Source: Dokdonella_A sp039926025 (GTDB lineage Bacteria; Pseudomonadota; Gammaproteobacteria; Xanthomonadales; Rhodanobacteraceae). Taken from it: a stretch of DNA of 21,843 nucleotides. Position numbers and translations under genes: made by a program. The stretch lies in the NCBI GenBank assembly GCA_039926025.1, contig JBDSXV010000219.1:1-21843 (forward strand), in the 5' to 3' direction. The notes under the pieces were generated by a model. That model did not search any database, had not been told where the DNA came from, and worked only from the letters and a program-made list of their open reading frames with translations. Positions 1 through 7,202 of this stretch are shown in pieces (position 1 is the first letter of the stretch; every line of letters starts with the position of its first letter).

Positions 1-364
1 GAATTGGGTCGAAACTGTTCCAACTTGAGCATGTGGTCTCTGTGCTCCAGTTGATCCACGCGTTGCCATTGCTCTCCGGAGGCTGGATGATCGGGTCAAA
101 CTTCGACCAGAGCGTGAAATCATAAGAAGTGCCTGCCGTCACTTCGATGCAATTGGAAACAAGCGCAGCAAACTCGTGCAACATGACACTGCCGGACGCC
201 GGGTCGCCGCAGCAGTCGTCGGCAACCCAGCCAGAACTCGCCCCGGTCCAGCCAGAGAAATCCGTATTGAACGCGCTGTTCTCAATGAGGTTCTGCGCCA
301 GGGCGGGCGTGGCACAGAGGGCCATCATGCTGATTACAAGCAAGCAGTGGGAATTCAACTTCAT
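1..364 (-). CDS. Secreted protein with jelly-roll-like N-terminus, truncated by window edge
   Basis: The reading frame opens at ATG 364 and stays open to the left edge, giving 121 codons without a stop. A good ribosome binding site (GGAGA) lies 5 nt before the ATG. The first 23 residues are a classical Sec signal peptide with a hydrophobic core and a TPALA-QN cleavage site. The mature part begins NLIENSAFNTDFSGWTG, which follows the 'N-hydrophobic-N-F-x-G-W' opening of CBM4/9-like or CenC-like beta-sandwich domains; later it has paired cysteines (DDCCGD) and a 'GTSYDFTLWSKF' strand typical of such folds. Ligand and function are unknown; carbohydrate binding is only a fold-level guess. It is the last of the minus-strand genes at this end and its promoter should lie in 365-480. 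The C-terminus is outside the window, so a GFE-type tail like that of the HAF protein at 4155-5810 cannot be checked here. Confidence 0.8.
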   Translation of the reverse strand, partial: MKLNSHCLLVISMMALCATPALAQNLIENSAFNTDFSGWTGASSGWVADDCCGDPASGSVMLHEFAALVSNCIEVTAGTSYDFTLWSKFDPIIQPPESNGNAWINWSTETTCSSWNSFDPI

Positions 365-744
365 GCGCTTCTCCGGTACGCGAGCTAGCTGCCGGTATTG
401 CCGACATCGGGTTGGTTGCATTGGAACCTGAGACCGATATAAACCTTACAACTAACAGATATCTAGTGCACGTCTCGAAGGCGGGCGACATGCCGTTCGA
501 CGGCAAGCACATGGTCTTCGGAAATTTCATGTGGGTGGTGAAATTGGGACCGAACACCTGACGCTCGATGCGATGCAGAATTCGCGGCCGGGCGCCACTG
601 ACGATCCGGTTCGGGGCTCACCGCGTGTTCGCGCAAAGTCCGATCATACAGATCACCTTCCGGGCCAAAGTAAATCGCTATGCCACGCCACACTTCAGTC
701 AGCCGGCTTGGCGCCGCTGACATAGTGTTCCATCAGCGTTTCGG
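365..744. other. Gene-poor stretch between two minus-strand genes
   Basis: No convincing gene. Bases 430-475 are AT-rich compared with the surroundings and, read on the minus strand, contain TTTATATC, a possible -10 element for the secreted protein starting at 364; I see no clear -35. Minus-strand frames between 463 and 744 look partly protein-like but are broken (an open frame 463-723 and a different one around 420-557). They could be a decayed gene or chance open frames in GC-rich DNA. Confidence 0.4.
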
Positions 745-1272
745 CTATTTCTCCTCGCCCCCACTCTTTTGCTTTCGATCAATCGTCTCGCGCAGATGGC
801 CCACTGGAATTCCCAGCAAGGTGATCGTGCCTGCATTGTCAATGGTCTTTCCGTCGGAACTGAGCTTCAGGATCTGGTGCATGACCAGTGGACCCTTGAC
901 TCGATAGCGCAGGACCAGACGATCACCGTCTGTATATCCAGTTACCGTGCCGGCGACGCCGCTGAGGGTCCCCCTGTAGTGGTTGCCGCTGATAGTCGTG
1001 AGCAACCACGAGCGATCGTTCGGCGCCTCGCCCTGGAAGGTGATGGTCTGGTCGAGTCGGAATTCGCCATCGGAAGTCTGGTATCCATGGCTCACGACAT
1101 GGAAAGGACGTTGCTTGCCGACCAGCAGTCTCAGAGTTCCATTGCCTTCGCTGCTGCCGTCGAAGCCCGCCTGCGGAGTAAATACCTCGCGCGGAGACTC
1201 CGCCTGCGTCATCGAACTTGCGCTGGCTACAGCAAGAAAAAGCAGGGTCAGACCACTTAACTTCATGAACAT
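745..1272 (-). CDS. Exported DUF3833-like protein
   Basis: The product is 175 residues if it starts at ATG 1272, or 173 from the ATG two codons later at 1266. I reject the longer upstream frame (to 1416) because a signal peptide begins here: KLSGLTLLFLAVASASS followed by MTQA-ES. The mature chain carries the pattern I associate with DUF3833: an early FDG, then DGEFRLDQTITF, R-x-W (DRSW), Y-x-G (HYRGTLSG), repeated G-x-x-x-G and a G-x-x-V/L-x-H ending before a basic tail. Known members are mostly lipoproteins of unknown function; this one has no lipobox cysteine, so it is probably periplasmic rather than lipid anchored. The neighbouring CadC-type regulator at 1707 is divergent across about 430 bp. 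The family assignment is from pattern memory and moderately sure; the exported nature is well supported. Confidence 0.65.
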   Translation of the reverse strand: MFMKLSGLTLLFLAVASASSMTQAESPREVFTPQAGFDGSSEGNGTLRLLVGKQRPFHVVSHGYQTSDGEFRLDQTITFQGEAPNDRSWLLTTISGNHYRGTLSGVAGTVTGYTDGDRLVLRYRVKGPLVMHQILKLSSDGKTIDNAGTITLLGIPVGHLRETIDRKQKSGGEEK

Positions 1273-1706
1273 GCCTGGCGCCTGGGATGGAATCGCGTGC
1301 GTCAGCGCATGGGCTCGCACGAACCGATTTGTCGCGACTAGCCAACTAGACGCCAATGTACGCCCATGCACTGCCGCCAGGCAGACCAAGCCTCTGCCTG
1401 AGGCCGCCTTTCGCACTGCAGGCGCGTCGACAACTCGTCGCCGATGATAGGGAGAGCGAACTGAACGTCAGGCAGTCGTTGTTCTGCAGGCGGTTTGCTC
1501 AAAGGGCTCCATGAGTCAAGCAGAAACTACAAGGCTTGGTCGGTGGCGAACCCCCTTGGCTATCAAGAAAATGTTTCTCGCTCCGACCCTCTTTCACTGG
1601 CAATAGCGAGCTCGACGTGCGCCGCAATGGCCACGCTTTCTGGACATAGTCGATTTTCTGCTCGCCGGCACCGAGAATAGGCCATCGTCATTCATCGCGG
1701 ATCCCG
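1273..1706. other. Divergent intergenic region, nothing specific recognised
   Basis: About 430 bp lie between the start of the DUF3833-like gene (minus) and the CadC-like gene (plus). Promoters for both should be here. I found no convincing -35/-10 pair, no strong hairpin and no credible small gene; the 61-codon plus-strand open frame at 1495-1680 has no supporting ribosome binding site or recognisable sequence. Confidence 0.4.
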
Positions 1707-4040
1707 GTGCCCGATCAAATCTTCACCTTTCGTGATTGCCGGATCGATCTTTCGACACGCGAACTGCGGCGTGCCGGCGAGCGCGTCGAGCTGTCGCCAA
1801 AAGTCTTCGATTGCCTGGTCTACCTCGTCGAACGGCGTCAGCGCGCGGTCGGTCGCGACGAACTGGTCGCAGCGGTATGGGGCAAGACCGAAATCACCGA
1901 TACCCTGCTCGGCCAGACCATCATGAAAGCGCGGCGTGCGATCGGCGACAGCGCCGACGAGCAGAACGCGATACGCACCATTCCGCGTTTTGGCTACGCG
2001 TGGGTCGCGTTGCCCGGCAAGGAAGCGGACAACGAGCCAACGTCCCCTGCTGCGATAAACACCACAGCACGACCGATGCCTTTGCCCCGGCGTTTCGTTG
2101 CACGACACATGCATTGGATCGCGCTCGGCGCGATTGCGTTGCTCGCGAGCCTCTGGCTGTGGGATCGCACGGCGGATCAAGGTGCCCCGACTTCATCCGC
2201 GCCTGACAGCGCCGCCGTCCTGCCAATCGACGTTGTCGCGCCAGAGGAATGGTCGTGGGTGCGTTTCGGACTCATGGATGCGATTGCCACGCGCTTGCGT
2301 GATGGCGGCCAGCCCGTCGTGCCGAGCGACAACGTGGTCGCACTGACGCGCGTTGCAGGAAAAGATGACGGCGGCGTCCGCGACGCGACCGGCGCACGAT
2401 TCATCGTCGTATCGAGCGCCACATGGAATCCGAGTGGCTGGATCGTGCATCTGGAGTTGCGCGGCGACAGCACGGCGCGCAGTGTCGACGCACACGATGC
2501 CGACGTTCTGCTCGCCGGTCGCGCGGCAGCCGATCGCCTGTTGACGATGCTCGGCAAAACACCACCCGCCGATGCTGGCGATCCTCAGCAGTGGTCGGAT
2601 GCGAAACTCCTCGCCAATGCGGAAGCCGCCTTGCTGACCGATGATCTCGCTGGCGCGCGACGCTTGCTTGAATCGTCACCCGCTGCATTGCAGGCATCGC
2701 CTGAAGTGCGCCTGCGTCTTGCGAAGATCGACTTTCGCGCGGGACAGCTCGACACGGCAAGACAAAGCCTGCTGGATTTGCTGGCAGCAACGCGGGCCGA
2801 AACCGATGCTGTGATGCGTGCGAAGATTCTCGACGGTCTGGGCAACGTCGCGATGCGCGAGGGTCGTACCGATGCCGCTGCGACGTACTACGGCGAGGCC
2901 GTTTCCCTGCTCGAAAATCACAACGCGCCGGCTGAACTGGGGCAGGCGTACATGGGGCGCGGCCTCGTCGCGCAGACCCAGCTCCACGCCGATGCCGCAC
3001 GCGGCGATTTCTCCCGCGCGCGGATCATGTTCGAACTTGCGGGCGACCGTCTCGCGCTGGCGCGTGTCGAAGCGAACGAAGGCATGCTCGATGCGTCGTT
3101 CGACCGCTATGCGTCTGCAGCACCGGTGCTCGAACAGGCAGCGCAACGTTTCGAGCGCTTCGGCACCCTGAACGAACTGGCAGTAACGACCAGCGCGGAG
3201 GTGGGTGCGCAACTTGCATTGCTCGATCCCGCTGCAGCACTCCTTGCGAGTGATAGGGCCTGGAAGGTACGCGACCGCCTCGCGAACGCGGGCATCCGGC
3301 ACGCGCTGGCGATCAATCGAGCGCTCGCGCTCGACGCAAACGGGCGCCGGCGCGAGGCCGAGGAACTCCTGAATACGGTCATCGCCGAAGCGGATCCGCA
3401 ACGCGAAAAGAATGTGCTGGCCGCCGGCCGCAGTGCGCTCGCACGGCTTTGGCTCTTGTCCGGCCGGTTTCATGACGCTATTGATCCTGCGCTCGCCGCT
3501 CTTCCTGGGCTGGCCGAAGGTGAAGACGTTCGCGATCGCCTTGCCGCCTCACTCACGGCGATTCGCGCGCTGCGCGCGGACGGCCGTTCCAGGGAGGCGG
3601 CTGACCAATTGCATGCGCTGGAACGTTGGGCAACTTCGATGCCCGACTCTTCAGCGACCTTGTACGCCCGTCTTGCACGCGCCGAGCAGCTCAACGTGGA
3701 CAAGGACGCGACCACCGCCCACGCGGAATACGATCGTGCGCTGGATCTCGCGGAGCGCGGCGGCGTGCCGACCGACATCGCCGACGTGGTGATCTCGTAC
3801 GGCAACGTGCTTATCGGCGAAGGTGATCTGCAGCAAGCAAGCGCCGTCATTGGTCGGGCCACCCGCTGGGCCGAACGAGATTTCGGCTGTGCGATGGTTC
3901 GGGCTCGCTTGTACGCGGCTCTGGGTCAGGCGGACGCCTGGAAGAATGCGCTGGCAACCGTTCGCAGCCTTGCCGGCGATCGGAACATCCCGGACGTCGT
4001 GACGCGGATGTCCGACTACGGCCCTCCCGCGCAAAAATGA
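1707..4040 (+). CDS. CadC/OmpR-type transmembrane transcriptional regulator with TPR-like periplasmic domain
   Basis: This 777-residue protein starts with GTG at 1707; GGA sits 5 nt before it and no upstream in-frame ATG is plausible. Residues about 5-100 form an OmpR-type winged helix (Trans_reg_C): FRDCRIDLSTREL, LSPKVFDCLVYLVERR, the recognition-helix region LGQTIMKARRAIGD and the wing IRTIPRFGYAWVA. A single transmembrane helix follows at about 136-152 (WIALGAIALLASLWLW) after a basic stretch. The rest is an alanine-rich helical region with repeated A-x-x-x-Y/L-x-x-A patterns at about 290-760, consistent with TPR repeats outside the membrane. There is no receiver domain, so it is a one-component regulator like CadC, sensing in the periplasm and binding DNA from the membrane. 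Such regulators often control adjacent genes; the HAF protein 114 nt downstream and the divergent DUF3833-like gene are the obvious candidates. The signal sensed is unknown. Confidence 0.92.
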   Translation: MPDQIFTFRDCRIDLSTRELRRAGERVELSPKVFDCLVYLVERRQRAVGRDELVAAVWGKTEITDTLLGQTIMKARRAIGDSADEQNAIRTIPRFGYAWVALPGKEADNEPTSPAAINTTARPMPLPRRFVARHMHWIALGAIALLASLWLWDRTADQGAPTSSAPDSAAVLPIDVVAPEEWSWVRFGLMDAIATRLRDGGQPVVPSDNVVALTRVAGKDDGGVRDATGARFIVVSSATWNPSGWIVHLELRGDSTARSVDAHDADVLLAGRAAADRLLTMLGKTPPADAGDPQQWSDAKLLANAEAALLTDDLAGARRLLESSPAALQASPEVRLRLAKIDFRAGQLDTARQSLLDLLAATRAETDAVMRAKILDGLGNVAMREGRTDAAATYYGEAVSLLENHNAPAELGQAYMGRGLVAQTQLHADAARGDFSRARIMFELAGDRLALARVEANEGMLDASFDRYASAAPVLEQAAQRFERFGTLNELAVTTSAEVGAQLALLDPAAALLASDRAWKVRDRLANAGIRHALAINRALALDANGRRREAEELLNTVIAEADPQREKNVLAAGRSALARLWLLSGRFHDAIDPALAALPGLAEGEDVRDRLAASLTAIRALRADGRSREAADQLHALERWATSMPDSSATLYARLARAEQLNVDKDATTAHAEYDRALDLAERGGVPTDIADVVISYGNVLIGEGDLQQASAVIGRATRWAERDFGCAMVRARLYAALGQADAWKNALATVRSLAGDRNIPDVVTRMSDYGPPAQK

Positions 4041-4143
4041 GCCCATTCCAACCCCCTGTGAAACGAGCGCGAAAGAAGCGCGAATGCCCCGGGAATGGTA
4101 TTCAGGGGCCGCTGCGCCCAACGTGCGATCTCCTTTTGTTCGC

Positions 4144-4148
4144 AGGAG
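4144..4148 (+). promoter_or_regulatory. Ribosome binding site fixing the start of the HAF-repeat gene
   Basis: AGGAG lies 6 nt before ATG 4155. It decides against the longer in-frame start at 4095, whose first 20 codons would precede the signal peptide. Confidence 0.75.
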
Positions 4149-4154
4149 TCTTGC

Positions 4155-5810
4155 ATGCGTCTTGTCGGTTTGACTGCGGTTGCCGTTGGCATGCTCACGG
4201 GGTTCGCACACGCGGCTACTTTCTATCCCGTAGCTGAATTTGCCGGCGTTGCCGGCCTCTCCCACAACGGTCGCATCGCCACAGGCGTGTTTGCAACCGG
4301 ATACAACGGCGCAGCGTCGTGGCGCTGGACGCCGGAGACGGGAACGCAGATCATCCCCGATTTCCTCGACGCTGTCGGCATCAGCGCCTGGGCACAGCCG
4401 ATCCCCGGCGCAGTGCACGACGTCGATGGCAACGAAGTCGCCGCGATCGCCTACAGCAATTCACCCGTCGTGGGTCCCATCGTGATCGGCCCCTACCCCG
4501 GAAGTTCGCAGGTGGATGGCTACCTCAGCAGCGCCTACGGTGTTTCCGATACCGGGGTCGCAGTGGGGCTGGCGTATGACGAGACCGGCAATCCAATCGC
4601 GTTCCGCTGGAGCAGCGATACCGGCATCTCACGCCTGCCTGTCAATCGCCCGGATACCTTTTCGCGCGCGAACGGAATCAGTCACGACGGCAGCGTGGTC
4701 TTCGGCTGGAACGATCAGTCCGACGGCTATCGCACCGGCGTGGTGTGGCAGAACGGGCAAGCAATTGATCTGGTCGACGCGGGCGACAATCCGGTCGGTG
4801 AAGCGCAGGCGTCAACCGCGGATGGCAGCGTGGTCGTCGGCGGCGGTTACTACACGGAGAACGGCAGCGAAGCGTGGCGCTGGACCGCCGCTACCGGCAC
4901 ACAACCCATCGGAATATTGCCGAGCTTGCGCGCGCCGGCACGACCAGGGAATTCCGTTCGGCAATCGGCACGCAAGGACCTGACGAAACCTGCGACATCG
5001 CCGACCCCAGATGGTTTCCTGCCACCCGAGTCGTATGCGTTCGCTGTCAGCGACGACGGCAACATCATCATCGGCGCGAGTGGCGTGTGGCCGATTCGCA
5101 CCGCCAGCATCTGGACACCCGATGCAGGTTTGCAGGCACTCTCTGACTATGTGACGGCACGCGGAGCAAAGATTCCCGACGGCTGGACCCTCGCTGCGGC
5201 AACAGCCATTTCCGCAGACGGCCAGACACTGGGCGGCTGGGGCATCAATGAGAGTGGCAATATGGCGGCGTTCGTGATCGACCTGCATTCAAGCAAGCCG
5301 ATGGATGCGACCCTCGAAGCTCACGGCACCGTCGACTTCAACGACCTGACCAGCGGTCCGTTCGCAGGAATCGTCGCTGGAAGCGACGTGATGCTGTCGG
5401 TCGTCGTGTCTCCGGCCGGCATCGAAGCACAACCCGGCAACGCGACCAGCTATCCGCTGCGCCTGGAAACATTCCAGTTTCAAGCGGGTGCGGCGAGCGA
5501 GACTCTGGCACCGACACCGGATGGTCCTCTGGTAATGCTCACCAATGACTATCCGAAGTCGGATGGCATCCATCTCTTCGCAACACCGACATCGTCGAAC
5601 CAGGCGTTCGAGTTCGAGTTGTTCAATCCGGGCGGCGACATGTTCGACTCGGACGACTTGAACCGGATCAACCGGACCTTCGGACCCGAGTTCTTCGAGA
5701 AGACCTCGTGGATGGTTGAAGACGGCAACCATATGATGTGGATCCAGCTGAACAGCGTGAGCATCCACGATGTCTTGCCGGACAAGATTTTTGAGAACGG
5801 CTTCGAGTGA
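4155..5810 (+). CDS. Secreted HAF-repeat protein with C-terminal IFENGFE tail
   Basis: The product has 551 residues from ATG 4155. It opens with a Sec signal peptide (RLVGLTAVAVGMLTGFAHA-ATF). About residues 25-375 consist of HAF-type extracellular repeats: units that pair a 'GxSxDGxVVxGW' turn with an 'AFRW' or 'EAWRWT' strand, e.g. GVSDTGVAVGLAYDETGNP, GISHDGSVVFGWND, STADGSVVVGGGY, AVSDDGNIIIGASG and AISADGQTLGGWG; these probably make a beta-propeller-like fold. Residues about 375-510 form a second beta-rich domain (GTVDFNDLTSGPFAGIVAG...). The chain ends PDKIFENGFE, a short conserved-looking ending shared, as far as I recall, by many exported proteins of Rhodanobacteraceae. No catalytic motif is visible. 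It follows the CadC-like gene in the same direction, with a 114-nt gap, so it may have its own promoter; it is closed by the terminator at 5815-5857. Function unknown, likely surface or extracellular. Confidence 0.88.
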   Translation: MRLVGLTAVAVGMLTGFAHAATFYPVAEFAGVAGLSHNGRIATGVFATGYNGAASWRWTPETGTQIIPDFLDAVGISAWAQPIPGAVHDVDGNEVAAIAYSNSPVVGPIVIGPYPGSSQVDGYLSSAYGVSDTGVAVGLAYDETGNPIAFRWSSDTGISRLPVNRPDTFSRANGISHDGSVVFGWNDQSDGYRTGVVWQNGQAIDLVDAGDNPVGEAQASTADGSVVVGGGYYTENGSEAWRWTAATGTQPIGILPSLRAPARPGNSVRQSARKDLTKPATSPTPDGFLPPESYAFAVSDDGNIIIGASGVWPIRTASIWTPDAGLQALSDYVTARGAKIPDGWTLAAATAISADGQTLGGWGINESGNMAAFVIDLHSSKPMDATLEAHGTVDFNDLTSGPFAGIVAGSDVMLSVVVSPAGIEAQPGNATSYPLRLETFQFQAGAASETLAPTPDGPLVMLTNDYPKSDGIHLFATPTSSNQAFEFELFNPGGDMFDSDDLNRINRTFGPEFFEKTSWMVEDGNHMMWIQLNSVSIHDVLPDKIFENGFE

Positions 5811-5814
5811 CGGG

Positions 5815-5857
5815 AAAAAAGCGGGTTCGGGTGCGATGTGCGCGCCTGAACCCGCTT
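5815..5857. terminator. Strong intrinsic terminator, with U-tract on the minus strand
   Basis: AGCGGGTTCGGG (from 5820) pairs with CCTGAACCCGCT (to 5856), extended inward by TGCG/CGCG, to a stem of about 16 bp with two G-T wobbles and a five-base loop. On the minus strand the hairpin is followed by six T (5820-5815), a textbook intrinsic terminator 18 nt after the stop of the small gene at 5875. On the plus strand the hairpin lies just after the HAF stop but is followed only by TTATC, so it probably terminates both convergent genes, better on the minus strand. Confidence 0.75.
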
Positions 5858-5874
5858 ATCACGACTCGCGCATA

Positions 5875-6204
5875 TCAATCCAGCGCGAGCGAAAGACCGT
5901 TCACATCGGCACCTAGCCCATGTCGGAAATCCACAGCCGATTGGGCCGCTCGGCAACGAAGGGCGCGTCTGACGAGATCGGGGCTGGGCTGCAGCGCGCG
6001 CTGCACCGCAGACTGATTGGCCATCACGACTGCGAAGACGCGCTGAACGTCTTCTCGCCGTGTACGCCAAACCAGGCTGATGCCTCTGAAAAGACAGCGC
6101 TCTACATCTTCAGTTGCCAGTTCTCCCGGCGCAGGCGCGCCAAGTCGTTTCGTAACCTGCTTCGCTACGATTGCGTCTGAGCTCGCGCGCGATCGTGCTC
6201 GCAT
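5875..6204 (-). CDS. Small hypothetical protein (109 residues)
   Basis: I place the start at ATG 6204, where AAGGA lies 7 nt upstream; the longer frame to 6285 has no such site. The protein begins MRARSRASSDAIVAKQ and contains an amphipathic central part (LVWRTRREDVQRVFAVVMANQ) and an arginine-rich segment (DLVRRALRCRAAQSAV). It has no signal peptide, no clear membrane segment and no motif I recognise. Two facts favour a real gene: the ribosome binding site and the intrinsic terminator with T-tract 18 nt after the stop. Against it: no family resemblance and a GC-rich region where open frames are common. It could be cotranscribed with the upstream exported protein at 6468-6875, from which it is 263 nt away. 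Confidence 0.45.
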   Translation of the reverse strand: MRARSRASSDAIVAKQVTKRLGAPAPGELATEDVERCLFRGISLVWRTRREDVQRVFAVVMANQSAVQRALQPSPDLVRRALRCRAAQSAVDFRHGLGADVNGLSLALD

Positions 6205-6467
6205 GGAAAATTCCTTGCGAGCCTCGGCCTGAATCCGGAAGCGTTCGTTCCGGGTCAAATGCACACACCTTATTTGCGGTTCCACCGGGCGGCGAAGCTG
6301 TGAAGACCACTGCGCCCGGGTCTCTTCATATGATCACTTGGTCCCCTTCAGAATTAAATCCACCCCGCGCGCGCATACTGGAATTTCCCTGGACATGAAG
6401 TCATGACGGCTCTCGCGTTTCCTGCGGATTGGTACCCGCAATCGTCGATTGGACGGCCGCGCTCACA

Positions 6468-6875
6468 TCATCCATCAAGAGAACTTTCCGAAGTGACTTT
6501 CGAGTTCGCCAAAGCATCACTCACGTCTATGATGCAATCCTTTTCGTAAGGCGTGTCCCGGACATGAATTGTCACATGCCAGTGTGATGAGATATGCGAA
6601 GCCTCTACCAGAAGATCATCGCGAAGCGCGCTCATTAGGCCAGCGTAATGAAGCGCCTTCTGGATCGCGTTGCTTCGATTTGCAGGCATGGCTACTTCAA
6701 CGGATTCGGGAGGCTGCGGCAGCCCGTGCGCGCGTCTCCAGTCACGAACGGCGAGCGCTGCTTCAGGCGAAAACGTCACTCCCAACGCCACGTCGGCAGG
6801 GCGGGCAAGGTTGCACCCCAATGAAATGAACGCCGCAAAGAGCATCCTGATCGCACGATTCGTAGTACCGAACAT
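6468..6875 (-). CDS. Small exported protein of unknown function
   Basis: The product is 135 residues from ATG 6875, preceded by a strong GGGGGAG ribosome binding site with 6 nt spacing. The N-terminus (TNRAIRMLFAAFISLGCNLARPADVA) is a signal sequence. Cleavage could follow RPADVA; the FISLGC segment resembles a lipobox imperfectly, so a lipoprotein is possible. The mature part contains FSPEAALAVRDWRRAHGLP, an alanine/leucine-rich helix (NAIQKALHYAGLMSALRDD) and a beta-like segment HWHVTIHVRDTPYEKD with two cysteines overall. I recognise no family. It is divergent from the propeller-type sensor kinase at 7203 across 327 bp that hold one copy of the CGTA-N4-TACG element, so it may share regulation with that kinase or be functionally linked to its periplasmic sensor; this is inference only. 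Confidence 0.72.
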   Translation of the reverse strand: MFGTTNRAIRMLFAAFISLGCNLARPADVALGVTFSPEAALAVRDWRRAHGLPQPPESVEVAMPANRSNAIQKALHYAGLMSALRDDLLVEASHISSHWHVTIHVRDTPYEKDCIIDVSDALANSKVTSESSLDG

Positions 6876-6982
6876 GGCTCACTCCCCCGAAAGTTCAACC
6901 TGCAAAATTGGCGTGCCTCGATGTACGATCGGCGCGCTTCATTGAGCAGGTGCAAGCATCCTAGGCAGTCAGGCCGAAACAC

Positions 6983-7003
6983 GTAATCCGTACGAATACG
7001 TAG
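6983..7003. promoter_or_regulatory. Putative regulator-binding element, copy 1 (CGTA-N4-TACG)
   Basis: CGTACGAATACGTAG at 6989-7003 contains the inverted repeat CGTA-CGAA-TACG and is preceded by GTAATC. The same element with two changes in 21 positions occurs at 13904-13924, and a third related copy at 14185-14199. This copy sits 108 bp before the start of the exported protein at 6875 and 199 bp before the sensor kinase at 7203. Its size and symmetry fit a dimeric regulator; the binding protein is not known. Confidence 0.42.
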
Positions 7004-7202
7004 AACGTCTTGGGGATACATCTCCATCTTCTTCCGCTTGGCCAGGGACAAATTTCACGCCCTCTCGCTGCCGCGATCGCAGGTCAAGCTCTCGCGCAGG
7101 AACGGCGGCCCGCGTAACGCAGCTGTTGCGGTCTGACTGAATTTGTTGTTCGAAGCGAGTAGTCTCATTTTTTCCTTCATCACATGAGAATCGCCAAAGG
7201 CC

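Noticed and set aside
2676..3473. 265-codon minus-strand open frame opposite the CadC-like gene
   Set aside because: Antisense to the TPR-like region of a well-supported gene; no recognisable motif.
4085..4115. Hairpin-like CCCC...GGGG with inner GAAT/ATTC before the HAF gene
   Set aside because: Only two four-pair stems joined by a bulge and no T-tract; too weak to call a terminator or riboswitch.
3651..4418. 255-codon minus-strand frame spanning the CadC-HAF junction
   Set aside because: Overlaps two supported plus-strand genes and the ribosome binding site of the second; composition is typical of a shadow frame.
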